DNA from: Stenotrophomonas maltophilia
GTDB taxonomy: Bacteria; Pseudomonadota; Gammaproteobacteria; Xanthomonadales; Xanthomonadaceae
Direction of reading: 5' to 3'
Length of the DNA: 64,000 nt
Assembly: GCF_002799155.1 (NCBI RefSeq)
Contig: NZ_NERD01000002.1
Coordinates: 558,001 to 622,000, forward strand
Positions 47,048 through 55,998 of the stretch are shown in pieces (positions within the stretch are counted from its first letter, which is position 1; every line of letters begins with the position of its first letter). Both the position numbers and the translations under genes were made by a program. The notes below the pieces were generated by a model. It saw nothing but the letters and a program-made list of their open reading frames with translations. It ran no database searches and was not told the DNA's origin.

Positions 47048-47773
47048 ATGACTGCATCCCGCCTGTGCCGGCTGGCCGCGTTCGGCCTGCTGGCGAGCTC
47101 TGCCAGCGCCCCGGCGCTGGCACGGACGCCCGCCCTCGCTGCCTCTGCCGATGATCTGGCGGCCCTGCTGTCGCGCAGCGCGCCCAAGGCCGACCGCCAC
47201 GTACTGCAGCTGGCGGCGCACGCCATGCGTTGCGCGCTGCAACGGCCGGAGCTGGGCATCAACGGCGACCGCCTCAGTGTGATCGACTATTCGCGGCCGT
47301 CCACCGAGCCACGCCTGTGGGTGTTCGACCTGGCCCACCAGCGGCTGCTGTTCGAGGAGTGGGTGGCGCATGGCCGCAACAGCGGCGGGAACCACACCGA
47401 GCACTTCTCCAACCGCGATGGCAGTTTCATGTCCAGCCTCGGCGCGTTCACCGCGCAGGAAACCTACATGGGCGGCAACGGCTATTCGCTGCGCCTGGCC
47501 GGCCTTGAGCCGGGCTTCAACGACCGCGCACGCGACCGTGCGATCGTCATCCACGGCGCGCCGTACGTGAATCCGGCCACCGCGCAGCTGCAGGGACGGC
47601 TCGGCCGCAGCCTGGGCTGCCCGGCGGTGCGGCTGTCGGTGGCCAAACCACTCATCGATGCGTTGCGGGGCGGCACGATGGTGTTTGCCTACTACCCCGA
47701 CCAGGATTGGCTGAAGCACTCGCAGCTGCTGGCCGGCGGGTGCGGTGGCCAGGGTACGCTCGCTACGCGGTGA
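47048..47773 (+). CDS. Murein L,D-transpeptidase catalytic domain protein
   Basis: This 241-residue secreted protein (signal MTASRLCRLAAFGLLASSASAPALA) belongs to the second, PF13645-like, L,D-transpeptidase type. His169 is in AIVIHGAPYV and the catalytic Cys191 in GRSLGCPAVRL. It follows the YkuD protein by 16 nt on the same strand, so the two unrelated transpeptidase types form a pair. Substrate tetrapeptide stems are inferred. Confidence 0.9.
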   Translation: MTASRLCRLAAFGLLASSASAPALARTPALAASADDLAALLSRSAPKADRHVLQLAAHAMRCALQRPELGINGDRLSVIDYSRPSTEPRLWVFDLAHQRLLFEEWVAHGRNSGGNHTEHFSNRDGSFMSSLGAFTAQETYMGGNGYSLRLAGLEPGFNDRARDRAIVIHGAPYVNPATAQLQGRLGRSLGCPAVRLSVAKPLIDALRGGTMVFAYYPDQDWLKHSQLLAGGCGGQGTLATR

Positions 47774-47807
47774 TGCACGACGGCGCGCAGCATGATGCAA
47801 TGCGCCG

Positions 47808-48416
47808 ATGAACATCGACTCCCTGCTGCACACTCCGAGCCAGGTGATCTCCAGCCTGGACTATCGCCGCGAGCGCTGGCGCAACGGCCTTGGCTGGACC
47901 CGCGAGATCCTGCGCCTGCCTGCGCAGGGGGATGACTGGGCGCTGCGCCTGTCGGTGGCCGAGATCGAGCAGGACGCCGCTTTCTCCGCGTTTCCCGGCG
48001 TTGAGCGCGAACTGGTGCTGCTGCAGGGCAATGGCGTGCGCCTGCGCTTCGACGATGGCCATGTGGCTGAAGTGTTGCCTCCGCACGGACGGGTGCGCTT
48101 TGCCGGTGAGGAAGCGCTGCACGGCGAACTGGTCGATGGCACCACCCACGACTTCAACCTGATGTGGAAGCGTGACCTGCTGCAGGCCGAACTGCTGCAC
48201 CGGCCACTGGTGGGGTCGATGTTCTTCTTCTGCGAACCGGGCGTGGCCTGGGCGCTGCACCTGCTGGCCGGCCAGGCGGCGTTTGCTGCCGACAGCGGTT
48301 TGCCGGCGCTGCAGGCGGGAGACACCGCGTGGTTGGCGGCGGGGGAACGGCAGCGGCATGCACTCACCGGTGGCGGAGAGGTGCTGGCAATACGGGTCCG
48401 TGCGGCGGGGGGATGA
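47808..48416 (+). CDS. HutD/Ves family protein
   Basis: This 202-residue cupin-like protein has the HutD pattern YRRERWRNGLGWTREI, LVLLQGNGVRL, and HDFNLMWKRD. HutD sits in histidine-degradation operons of pseudomonads, where it limits urocanate flux; E. coli Ves is a cold-stress relative. Here no hut gene is nearby, so the role is open. The ATG at 47808 opens directly after the transpeptidase pair. Confidence 0.88.
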   Translation: MNIDSLLHTPSQVISSLDYRRERWRNGLGWTREILRLPAQGDDWALRLSVAEIEQDAAFSAFPGVERELVLLQGNGVRLRFDDGHVAEVLPPHGRVRFAGEEALHGELVDGTTHDFNLMWKRDLLQAELLHRPLVGSMFFFCEPGVAWALHLLAGQAAFAADSGLPALQAGDTAWLAAGERQRHALTGGGEVLAIRVRAAGG

Positions 48417-48428
48417 TTTGCTGGCGCC

Positions 48429-48547
48429 GGTAGGCAACATCCACGCCTTGCGTGGATGCGGCCGCCGACACGGCGTCATGGTGCGAACCAAGGTTCGCAC
48501 CCACCAGGATGCGGTGGCCTCAACCCACCAGGATGCGGTGGCCTCAA
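48429..48547. repeat. REP cluster with a duplicated 24-bp segment
   Basis: Three pieces lie here: a GTAG-headed hairpin ATCCACGC-CTT-GCGTGGAT (48439-48457), a palindrome GTGCGAACC-AA-GGTTCGCAC (48481-48500), and a 24-bp tandem duplication (48500-48523 and 48524-48547) beginning CCCACCAGGATGCGG. The second copy contains the stop of the flavoprotein gene on the minus strand. Confidence 0.82.
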
Positions 48548-50148
48548 TACACATCGCGCCGGTAGCGACCGGCCAGCAGCAGTGCTTCCTTGCCTGTGGC
48601 ACCCAGTGCCTGCTCGATCACTGCATCCACGGCCGGGGCCATGCCCTGCAGGCTGCCGCAGACCAGGATCGTCGCGCCTTCATCCACCCATTGCCGCAGC
48701 GTGGCTGCTTCGGCCAGAAGCCGGTCCTGCACGTAGCGGTGCGTGCCCCCGTCGCGGCTGAACACTGCATCCAGCCGCGCCAACGTGCCGTCGGCCAGCA
48801 TCGCCTGCAGCTCTTCGCCGAAGTGGAAGTCGTGCGCGGCGGTGCGCTCGCCGAACAGCAGCCAGGTACGGCGCGCGCCACGCTGGGCACGTTCGTGCAG
48901 GTGCGCGCGCAGGCCGGCGATGCCGGTGCCGTTGCCGATCAGAAGCAGCGGCACATCGGCGGGCACGCCATGGAAATTGTCGTTGCGACGCAGGCGCAGT
49001 TGTACCGGTTCACCGAGTGCGGCGTGGTCGCACAGCCAGCCGCTGCCGATGCCGGGTGTGCCATCGATGCGCAGCTGGCGGCGCAGCAGCAACTCCACCG
49101 CGCCGTCGGCCATCACAGAGGCGATGGAGTACTCGCGGTGGGGCAGCGGTTGCAGGGTCGCCAGCAACGCAGGCAGATCACCCGGGGGAACCAGCGAGGG
49201 CAGATGCGAGCGCTCGATGCGGGCCAGCAACGTCTGCCCGTCATCCAGCACGGTGTCTGCATCGAAGCTCTGAGCATCGAGCCAGGCCCGCGCGCTGTGG
49301 CGTGCGTGCTGTGGGCCGATCTCGGCGATGTCGCCGGCCTGCCACTGCACGTCGACGCCAGCCGGTGGCTGCAGGCGTAGCCAGTACACCGGGCCGCCGG
49401 GGCTGCCCGGGTTCAGATGCTCGCGTTGCAGCAGCATCCACGGCTGGTACTCGGCCGGGCTCCAGTCGGGCAGTTCACTGGCGCCCCCGCCAAGTTGTCC
49501 GAGCAACTGCTGCCAATGTCGCAGCGCGGCCGGATCGGCATTGTCGACTTCGATCGCATCGAACAGCGGATGCGCACCATGCTGGCGCAGCCACTGGTCC
49601 AGCTGATGGCCGAATCCGCAGAAGTGGCCATAGCTGCGGTCGCCCAGCGCGAGCACGCCGTACTGCAGATGCTGCAGCGAGGGCGGTGTGGCCATCACCC
49701 CGCGCAGGAACGGCAGGGCATGGTCGGGTGGATCGCCTTCACCGGTAGTGCTGGCGATGAACAACGCACGCTGGCTGGCAGCCAGCAGCGCGGCATCCAC
49801 CTCATGCAATCCGCGCACGCGCACCGGCACGCCGGCGCCACGCAGGGCCTCGGCACTGCGTTCGGCCAGTGCGCGGGCAAAGCCGGTCTGGCTGGACCAG
49901 ACCAGCAGGATCGGTGCGGTACCGCCGGGCGCCGCATCATCGCGCGGACGACTGCGCCACCACAGTGCTGCGCAGGCCAGCGCGTACAGCGCGGTGGCGA
50001 TGATGGCGATCTGCGATTGCCGTGCCGGCGGCGCGCCCTGCCACCAGGCTTCGCCGAGGTGCAGGCGAAGCAGCGCCCAGGCGATCAGCGCCAGTACGAT
50101 CAGTACAAGTGCGTTGCCGAGCCACGCGCGCGATGGCCGAGTGCTCAT
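48544..50148 (-). CDS. Membrane-anchored flavodoxin/NADPH-flavoprotein reductase
   Basis: This 534-residue protein has two N-terminal transmembrane helices (LVLIVLALIAWALLRL and IIATALYALACAALWW), then a flavodoxin domain with the FMN loop SSQTGFA (85-91), an FAD-binding part with REYSIAS and an NADPH-binding GNGTGIAGLRA with C-terminal YVQDRL. It resembles sulphite-reductase-like diflavin reductases tied to PepSY systems. It could pass electrons from NADPH to a membrane or periplasmic partner. The start at 50148 overlaps the apbE stop (ATGA). Confidence 0.87.
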   Translation of the reverse strand: MSTRPSRAWLGNALVLIVLALIAWALLRLHLGEAWWQGAPPARQSQIAIIATALYALACAALWWRSRPRDDAAPGGTAPILLVWSSQTGFARALAERSAEALRGAGVPVRVRGLHEVDAALLAASQRALFIASTTGEGDPPDHALPFLRGVMATPPSLQHLQYGVLALGDRSYGHFCGFGHQLDQWLRQHGAHPLFDAIEVDNADPAALRHWQQLLGQLGGGASELPDWSPAEYQPWMLLQREHLNPGSPGGPVYWLRLQPPAGVDVQWQAGDIAEIGPQHARHSARAWLDAQSFDADTVLDDGQTLLARIERSHLPSLVPPGDLPALLATLQPLPHREYSIASVMADGAVELLLRRQLRIDGTPGIGSGWLCDHAALGEPVQLRLRRNDNFHGVPADVPLLLIGNGTGIAGLRAHLHERAQRGARRTWLLFGERTAAHDFHFGEELQAMLADGTLARLDAVFSRDGGTHRYVQDRLLAEAATLRQWVDEGATILVCGSLQGMAPAVDAVIEQALGATGKEALLLAGRYRRDVY

Positions 50149-51116
50149 GCGTCCTGCCCGTCGAGCAGGCGCTGGAAGGCGCTGCTGAGGAATTCGCGGG
50201 GACCATCCGCTGCGCGTTGCAGGTAGCGCACGGCCAGTCCTTCGCGCTCGGCCAGCGCCATGCCCGGTTCGCGACCGAGGACGGTCAGTGCGGTGGCCCA
50301 GGCATCGGCGTGCATGGCGTCGTCGGCCACCACGGTTACTGCTGCTGCAACCTGGCGCACTGGCCTGCCGGTACGCGGGTCCAGGCTGTGGCTGTAGGCC
50401 TCGCCATCGGCGTGGTACTGGTGCCAGCGATCGCCGGAGGTGGCCACTGCCTTGCCGTCCAGCGCCAGCACCCGTGGCGGGGTATCGGTGTGCGCATCCT
50501 CTTCCGGTGCGGATTCCACCAGCACGCGCCACGGTTGGCCGTCCGGTTTGCGGCCGTAGCCGGCCAGTTCACCGCCGACTTCGATCAGCGCCGCAGTGAT
50601 GCCCTGAGCACGCAGCCATGCAGCGACATGGTCGACGCCGAAGCCCTTGGCGATCGCGGAGAGATCCAGTTCCAGCCCGCCCGGTTGCAACAGGCCATCG
50701 TCCTGCCACTGCAGGCGCTGCCAACCGCATCGATTGCGCGTGGCCTGCAGGAGGGCGGCATCGGGCTGGCGGCGTTCACCGGCATGCGCGCCGAAGCCCC
50801 ACAGTGCAACCAGCGGACCAATGGTGGGATCGAAGGCGCCGCCACTGCTGGATGCGATGGCCTGTGCGCAGGCCAGAACGTGGCGGGTCTCGGCCGGCAG
50901 CACGCACCATCGGCCGGCGTCGGCGCGGTTGTAACGGCTGAGGGCCGAGCCGGGTTCCCAGGTACTCATCTGCGCGACCACCTCATCCAGCCGCGCCTGG
51001 ATGCCGGCATGCAGCGGGTGCAGGTCGCGCTGGCGCGACGCGACCAGCGACACGCTCCAGGTGGTGCCCATGGTGGTGCCACCGAGGCGGGCGATGTCGA
51101 GCAGGGGATCCGTCAT
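50145..51116 (-). CDS. apbE: FAD:protein FMN transferase ApbE
   Basis: This 323-residue ApbE enzyme attaches FMN to a Thr of target proteins. Visible motifs are GGTTMGTTWSVSL near the start, MSTWEPGSALSRYN, a GGAFDPTIGPLV stretch and VGGELAGYGRKPDG. Unlike many relatives it has no signal peptide or lipobox, so it may act in the cytoplasm. It lies between DUF4198 (51 nt) and the flavoprotein reductase (4-nt overlap). Confidence 0.92.
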   Translation of the reverse strand: MTDPLLDIARLGGTTMGTTWSVSLVASRQRDLHPLHAGIQARLDEVVAQMSTWEPGSALSRYNRADAGRWCVLPAETRHVLACAQAIASSSGGAFDPTIGPLVALWGFGAHAGERRQPDAALLQATRNRCGWQRLQWQDDGLLQPGGLELDLSAIAKGFGVDHVAAWLRAQGITAALIEVGGELAGYGRKPDGQPWRVLVESAPEEDAHTDTPPRVLALDGKAVATSGDRWHQYHADGEAYSHSLDPRTGRPVRQVAAAVTVVADDAMHADAWATALTVLGREPGMALAEREGLAVRYLQRAADGPREFLSSAFQRLLDGQDA

Positions 51117-51167
51117 GGTGGTGCGCTGCGGCTGCGATGCCGGGAGAGCCCGGCATCGCGGTCCACG

Positions 51168-51971
51168 TTACTGCGGCAGCACTTCCAGCGTGGCGACGTA
51201 GCTCAGGCGGCGCTTGGCGGCCTGCTTGACCGACGTCTTGTTGTCCTCGGTGCCGGTTTCCAGCCAGTACATGCCGGCTTCCGGCCAGGTCACCTTGATC
51301 TCGCCCTTGGCGTCGCTGGTCAGCTTCAGTTCGTCCTGCGCGTTGCGGTAGCGGGTGGCGCCACGCACGATTTCGAACTCCAGGCCTGCGGTCGGCTTGC
51401 CATCGACCAGTACGCGGAAGGTGGATTCCTCGCCGGCGAACAGATCATTCGGGTGGCCGACGGCGACCAGTTCGATGCCACGGTTGGTCGGCTTCAGTGC
51501 GGTGTCGTTCGGTGCACCGTTGGTGACGAAGGTCTCCACGCGGCCGATCGACTGGCTCACGTCCAGCTTCTTCGCATCCTTGGGCAGTTCGCCGAGGGTC
51601 GCCACGCTGCCGCGCCAGCGCTTGCGCTCGCCGTTCTGCTCGTAGGTGGCGAACAGGCCGTCATTGACCGACGCAATGCGGTAGGTGCCGGGCTGCTTCA
51701 GCTCGACATCGAACACGCTGCGGTACTTGCCGGTGGACGCGTTCTGCGGCTGCACGGTGCTGCCATCCGGGGCGGTGATCACCACCGACTCCAGGCGCAG
51801 CGGCACGTGGTTGAAGTAGAACAGGTCGTTGGAGACCGCACCGTCGACGGTGATCCACGGCGCATTGCCGGCGATCACGGTCTGCGAGGGCAGCAGCCAG
51901 GCCTTGTGGGCCAGGGCGGAGAAGGGAAGGGCAGCGGCCAGGGCGGCGGCGAGGACGAGCGTGCGCTTCAT
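51168..51971 (-). CDS. DUF4198 domain periplasmic protein
   Basis: This 267-residue protein has a Sec signal ([21 protein letters not shown]) followed by [11 protein letters not shown], the DUF4198 opening with a possible metal-binding His at the mature N-terminus. Two Ig-like beta domains follow. Family members are linked to iron or nickel uptake loci, function unknown. The ATG at 51971 has GGAG at a good distance. It follows DUF2271 by 75 nt with a hairpin between them. Confidence 0.86.
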   Translation of the reverse strand: MKRTLVLAAALAAALPFSALAHKAWLLPSQTVIAGNAPWITVDGAVSNDLFYFNHVPLRLESVVITAPDGSTVQPQNASTGKYRSVFDVELKQPGTYRIASVNDGLFATYEQNGERKRWRGSVATLGELPKDAKKLDVSQSIGRVETFVTNGAPNDTALKPTNRGIELVAVGHPNDLFAGEESTFRVLVDGKPTAGLEFEIVRGATRYRNAQDELKLTSDAKGEIKVTWPEAGMYWLETGTEDNKTSVKQAAKRRLSYVATLEVLPQ

Positions 51972-52004
51972 GCGGAAGACTCCAGTGGATACGGGGTGAT
52001 GCGA

Positions 52005-52046
52005 CAAGGGGAAGGGGATTACGACTTAATCCCCTCCGTCCCCTTT
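52005..52046. repeat. Diverged copy of the GGGGATTAAGTCG inverted repeat
   Basis: AAGGGGAAGGGGATTACGAC pairs with TTAATCCCCTCCGTCCCCTT with a 3-nt bulge. It is related to the perfect 27-bp repeat at 3163-3228, and its outer end abuts the DUF2271 stop codon. Confidence 0.75.
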
Positions 52047-52565
52047 TCAGGGTTTGACGGCAAGGGTGACCTGGCCCAGTTCGGTGGCGCCCTGCGCCTT
52101 GCCGTTCTGCGCGGCGGTGGCCGGCCAGGTGAAGGGGATCTTCAGCAGTTCACGGCCGCCCACTTCGCGCACTGCTTCCACCACCAGGGTGTAGTTGCCC
52201 GGGGCCAGCTGCTTCAGGGCCGGCTGCTTGTCGCTGAACGACAGTGCGTGCTTGCCGGCCGGGCGGGTCGGGCCGGTCACGCCGTCCACCGGCACCTGCA
52301 GGGTACGGCCGCTCTTGCGCCACCACTGGCGCAGGTCGGGCAGCCACTTGGTGCCGTGGCCTTCGCTGTTGCTGGTCTGCTGGTACCAGACCGACAGGTT
52401 GGCCGCGACCTTCTGGTCGGCGCCTTCCAGCCACACCGCCACGTACGGGCGGTGGTACTCGGCCACGTTGAGCTTGGGCACTTCGACGTTGATGTCGAGG
52501 GTGGTGGCATAGGCTGGCGAGGTGGCCAGCAGGCCGCTGAGGGCGATGGTCAGGGTGACGCGCAT
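52047..52565 (-). CDS. DUF2271 domain periplasmic protein
   Basis: This 172-residue protein has a signal peptide (MRVTLTIALSGLLATSPAYA) and a beta-sandwich DUF2271 domain with HRPYVAVWLEG and WWRKSGRTLQ. The loop DGVTGPT (residues 94-100) resembles the D-x-x-[ST]-G-A-[ST] acceptor of ApbE flavinylation, with Pro for Ala. With the PepSY protein upstream and ApbE downstream, a periplasmic flavin carrier is possible. Start ATG at 52565. Confidence 0.85.
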   Translation of the reverse strand: MRVTLTIALSGLLATSPAYATTLDINVEVPKLNVAEYHRPYVAVWLEGADQKVAANLSVWYQQTSNSEGHGTKWLPDLRQWWRKSGRTLQVPVDGVTGPTRPAGKHALSFSDKQPALKQLAPGNYTLVVEAVREVGGRELLKIPFTWPATAAQNGKAQGATELGQVTLAVKP

Positions 52566-52591
52566 GGGGCGGCTCCGGAAACGAAGGAAAG

Positions 52592-53230
52592 TCAGTGGAT
52601 CAGCAGCAGGGCGATCAGCAGCGGGATCATCAGGCCGAGCCCGACCAGCGGCCAGGTCATGCGCCGCTGCCGCGCATGCAGGTGCAGCAGGAACAGGCCG
52701 GTGACGCAGAACACCAGGCAGGCCACGGCGAACAGGTCCAGGAACCAGCCCCACGCCGGGCCGGCATTGCGGCCCTTGTGCAGGTCGTTGAGGTAGGACA
52801 CCACGCCGCGCGAGGTCGATTCGTACTCCACCGCGCCGGTCTGGCGGTCGATGCTCAGCCAGGCGTCGCCACCGGGGCGCGGCAGCGACAGGTAGATCTC
52901 TTCGGCCGACCACTCGGCTGGGCGTCCACCGATGGCGATGCCCAGCTGCGTGTCCAGCCATTGCCGGGCCGGGCCCGGAATCGGCGCGTTGCCGTCTTCG
53001 CGCGTGCCCAGCTGGCCCAGCAACGTGGCCGGCAGTTCCAGGTGCTGGTTCTGCACCTGGGGCTTGGCTTCGATCTTTGCTGCATGGTTGAGGGTCAGGC
53101 CGGTCACCGCGAACAGCAGCATGCCGACCAGGCACACCGCCGAGCTGATCCAGTGCCACTGGTGCAGCGTCCGCAGCCAGAAGCCACGGTTCTGTTGCTG
53201 CTGCACGGTGGAAGAAGCAGGACGGCTCAC
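52592..53230 (-). CDS. PepSY-associated transmembrane protein
   Basis: This 212-residue protein has three or four helices (LHQWHWISSAVCLVGMLLFAVTG at 22-44, WFLDLFAVACLVFCVTGLFLL and WPLVGLGLMIPLLIALLLI at the end) and a periplasmic PepSY-like domain ending in LSIDRQTGAVEYE. Paired histidines in HQWHW and HLHAR suit heme or electron transfer, as in ferric-siderophore reductases of the FpvG/PiuB type. It is the first gene after the receptor, 202 nt away across REPs. Confidence 0.86.
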   Translation of the reverse strand: MSRPASSTVQQQQNRGFWLRTLHQWHWISSAVCLVGMLLFAVTGLTLNHAAKIEAKPQVQNQHLELPATLLGQLGTREDGNAPIPGPARQWLDTQLGIAIGGRPAEWSAEEIYLSLPRPGGDAWLSIDRQTGAVEYESTSRGVVSYLNDLHKGRNAGPAWGWFLDLFAVACLVFCVTGLFLLHLHARQRRMTWPLVGLGLMIPLLIALLLIH

Positions 53231-53336
53231 GGCGTGGTTCGGGCTGACGGCGGACTGCCCATTACATCATTGGTGAGAATAGCTCGCAATTGCGTATCGT
53301 TCTGTATCCCAGAGGCGTTGTCGGCTGCCGGCCAGC

Positions 53337-53410
53337 GGCCGGCCTGCCGCAGGTCGGTAGATCCACGCCATGCGTGGATGAAGCGGTGCCAACCAAGGTT
53401 GGCACCCACG
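53337..53410. repeat. REP cluster between receptor and PepSY gene
   Basis: A GCCGGCC-rich inverted pair (53329-53344), a GTAG-headed hairpin ATCCACGC-CAT-GCGTGGAT (53356-53379) and a GTGCCAACC-AA-GGTTGGCAC palindrome (53386-53405) follow in order. The last is the same family as the REPs flanking the RAYT at 17116. Confidence 0.82.
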
Positions 53411-53432
53411 AGAGCAGGGCGGTGCGCGGCGA

Positions 53433-55853
53433 TCAGAACTTCGCGTTGAGCGAGATCCAGTAGCTGCGGCGCTGGTCCTTGGTTGCGTAGTCGTCCACGC
53501 AGCTGAACTCGCTGGGATTGAGCAGCAGGCACGACTGCGAAACGAAGTCCTTGTCGAACAGGTTGTTGACCCGCGCGTTCACCGTCAGCCACGGCGTGGC
53601 CTTCCAGCTGCCAGCGAGGTGGAAGATCGTGTAGTTCTCGTAATAGCGGACGTGGCCGGCGCCGGTACTGTCGATCAGCGTGTCGCGATAGCGGTCGTAA
53701 CGGCCCTCGCCGATCAGCGACAGGCTGGCCGCTTCGTTGATCTGCCAGTTGAGGCTGGCGTTGGCCATGTGCTTCGCCGGCGTGGTGCCTGAGATCGGGC
53801 GCCCCTTGTCGGGGCCGCTGGTCTGCTCGCTCTTGGTCCAGGTGTAGTTGCCACGCAGCTGCAGGCTGTCGAGCAGGTCGAGGTGGGCGGCCAGTTCGGC
53901 GCCACGGGTCTCGGCCTTGTCGATGTTCACGCTCTGGGTGAAGGTGCTGTAGCCCAGTGCTGCCCAGCCAGGGCCGATGTCCACGCAGTAGCCACTGCCG
54001 GCGCGGGCCACTTCGCAGTTCGGGAAGGTGCCGCCGCTGGCGATCTTGTCCTCGAATTTGTTGAAGAAGCCGGTGACATTGAAGCCCCAGCGCTGGCCTT
54101 CGTAGTACGCGGCCAGCTCGTAGTTGGTGCTGGTTTCCGGCTTCAGATTGGGCGAGCCCACCAGCGGCAGCACGCCCTGTCCACCGAAGCCGGTGATGCC
54201 CGGGAACAACTGGTCCGGACGCGGGGTCTTGTAGCCGGTGCTGACGCCACCCTTGAAGGTCCATGCGTCGCTGGCGTTCCACACCAGGTAGCCGCGCGGG
54301 CTGACATGGCTGCCGAACACGTTGTGGTCGTCGTAGCGCAGGCCGAAGGTGGCGGTGAGGGTATCGGTCAGCGCCCAGTTGTCCTCGGCGAACAGCGCCC
54401 ACATGCGGTGCTTCTGCCTGATGTTGCTGCGGTAGCCGGCGCCATCCATGCCGAACACGCCGTCGACCATGTCGGTGTCGTTGTATTGGCCGCCAACGGT
54501 CAGCTTGTGCGCGCCGAAGTCGAGGTCGAGCATCGTGTCCAGCACGTAGCCGTCCAGCTCCATGGTGCGCAGCGGGCGCGGGAGGAACGCCTGCAGGCGT
54601 GCCATCTCGGCCGGGTTGAGAGCGGCCAGTGCATTGCCACGGCCGGCCGCGCAGTTGTTGGCGGCACCGGTGCGGCGGCAGACGTCGTTCCACAGGGTCT
54701 GCAGGTTGGCGCGTTCGTCCAGGGTCAGCGGCAGCGAGCGGCCGAGGTTGCTGCTCTTGCTGTGGGTCAGCGAGGTCTGCCAGGTGCCGAAGCTGTAGCG
54801 GCCCTGATGGGTCAGCGACAGTTGGTCGCGCTCGTAGCGCTGGTAGGCGGTGTAGCCCACGCGCGGCTGCACCACGCGGCGGGTGACCGTGCCGCTGCCG
54901 TTCGGGTTGGGAATCACTGCGTTGCCGACGCGCCACAGGCTGGCCAGGCTGTCGAGGGTGCCGGTCTGGCCTTCGCTGTTGTCATACTTCTGCCGCGACA
55001 CGTCGTAGTCCAGCCACAGCTCGTGGTCGTCGTTTATATGGAAGTTCAGCCGCACGCCGGTGTTCCAGTTGGTATTGGCCACCGACTTGCCGCCACCACC
55101 GAAGCCGATGCTGCGTTCCCACAGGCTGCCATCGGGCAGGGTCAGCGCCTCCCATTCCGGATTGGAGGCCTTGGCGTCGTAGTAGCTGCCGCGTACCGCC
55201 ACGCCGATACGGTCCTTGACCAGCGGGCCGCTGAGGTACACGTCGGTGGTACGTGCATCACCGAACTGGTCGTCCTGCTGCACGGTGAAGCCCTGGGTCA
55301 GCGCGCCGTGCCAGCTGTCCTGGTTGCGGCGCGTGATGATGTTGATGACGCCGCCCATCGCATCCGAGCCGTACAGGGTGGACATCGGACCGCGCACCAC
55401 CTCGATGCGCTCGATGGCATCCAGTGGCGGCAGGTAGGCGAACTGCCCACCACCGAAGTTGTTCGGATACAACTGGCCGACATTGCTCTGGCGGCGGCCG
55501 TCGATCAGCACCAGGGTGTACTCGGAAGGCAGGCCGCGCATGGAAATGGTCGCGCGGCCGTTCTTGTCGCTGGCTTCCAGGCCGACATCGATGCCTTCGA
55601 CGTCGCGCAGCGCGTCGACCAGGTTGGTGTAGGGGCGCTTGCTGAGCTCTTCGCGGCTGACCACGCTGATGCTGGCCGGGGCATCGATCACCTTCTGTTC
55701 GAAGCCGGAAGCGGTGACCACCACCTTGTCCAGCGTCTGCGGCGCGCCGGCGGCGTCACCGTGGGCGAAGGCAGGGCTGGCGAAAGCCGCCAGCACGGCG
55801 CTGGTCAGCAGGGTACGGGACAGGGACGAACGGACACGATGGCGCTGGGCCAT
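53433..55853 (-). CDS. TonB-dependent receptor, CirA-like
   Basis: This 806-residue outer-membrane receptor has a signal peptide (about 30 residues), a TonB-box-like region (TLDKVVVTASG), a plug domain (NLVDALRDVEGIDVGLEASD, RIEVVRGPMSTLYGSDAMGGVINIIT) and a 22-strand barrel ending SLNAKF with terminal Phe. It resembles catecholate-siderophore receptors of the CirA type. Two cysteine pairs in the loops are likely disulphides. A Fur box precedes the small upstream gene. Confidence 0.93.
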   Translation of the reverse strand: MAQRHRVRSSLSRTLLTSAVLAAFASPAFAHGDAAGAPQTLDKVVVTASGFEQKVIDAPASISVVSREELSKRPYTNLVDALRDVEGIDVGLEASDKNGRATISMRGLPSEYTLVLIDGRRQSNVGQLYPNNFGGGQFAYLPPLDAIERIEVVRGPMSTLYGSDAMGGVINIITRRNQDSWHGALTQGFTVQQDDQFGDARTTDVYLSGPLVKDRIGVAVRGSYYDAKASNPEWEALTLPDGSLWERSIGFGGGGKSVANTNWNTGVRLNFHINDDHELWLDYDVSRQKYDNSEGQTGTLDSLASLWRVGNAVIPNPNGSGTVTRRVVQPRVGYTAYQRYERDQLSLTHQGRYSFGTWQTSLTHSKSSNLGRSLPLTLDERANLQTLWNDVCRRTGAANNCAAGRGNALAALNPAEMARLQAFLPRPLRTMELDGYVLDTMLDLDFGAHKLTVGGQYNDTDMVDGVFGMDGAGYRSNIRQKHRMWALFAEDNWALTDTLTATFGLRYDDHNVFGSHVSPRGYLVWNASDAWTFKGGVSTGYKTPRPDQLFPGITGFGGQGVLPLVGSPNLKPETSTNYELAAYYEGQRWGFNVTGFFNKFEDKIASGGTFPNCEVARAGSGYCVDIGPGWAALGYSTFTQSVNIDKAETRGAELAAHLDLLDSLQLRGNYTWTKSEQTSGPDKGRPISGTTPAKHMANASLNWQINEAASLSLIGEGRYDRYRDTLIDSTGAGHVRYYENYTIFHLAGSWKATPWLTVNARVNNLFDKDFVSQSCLLLNPSEFSCVDDYATKDQRRSYWISLNAKF

Positions 55854-55998
55854 GGCAGTTACCTCGAAGGATGCAGGGTGGTGCGACGCCGTGCGCGAAG
55901 GGCGCGGCAGGCACGGAAGGCCCGGTCAGGGGCGGCAGGGATGAAGCAGGCAGCGGCGCGCAGGCGCGACCGCGCAGGCGGTCACGCGGGGCCGTGAA

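Noticed and set aside
50022..52796. Plus-strand open frame of 924 codons opposite the ApbE operon
   Set aside because: It is antisense to apbE, DUF4198 and DUF2271, which have clear motifs; it reads as Gln/His/Ala-rich noise.
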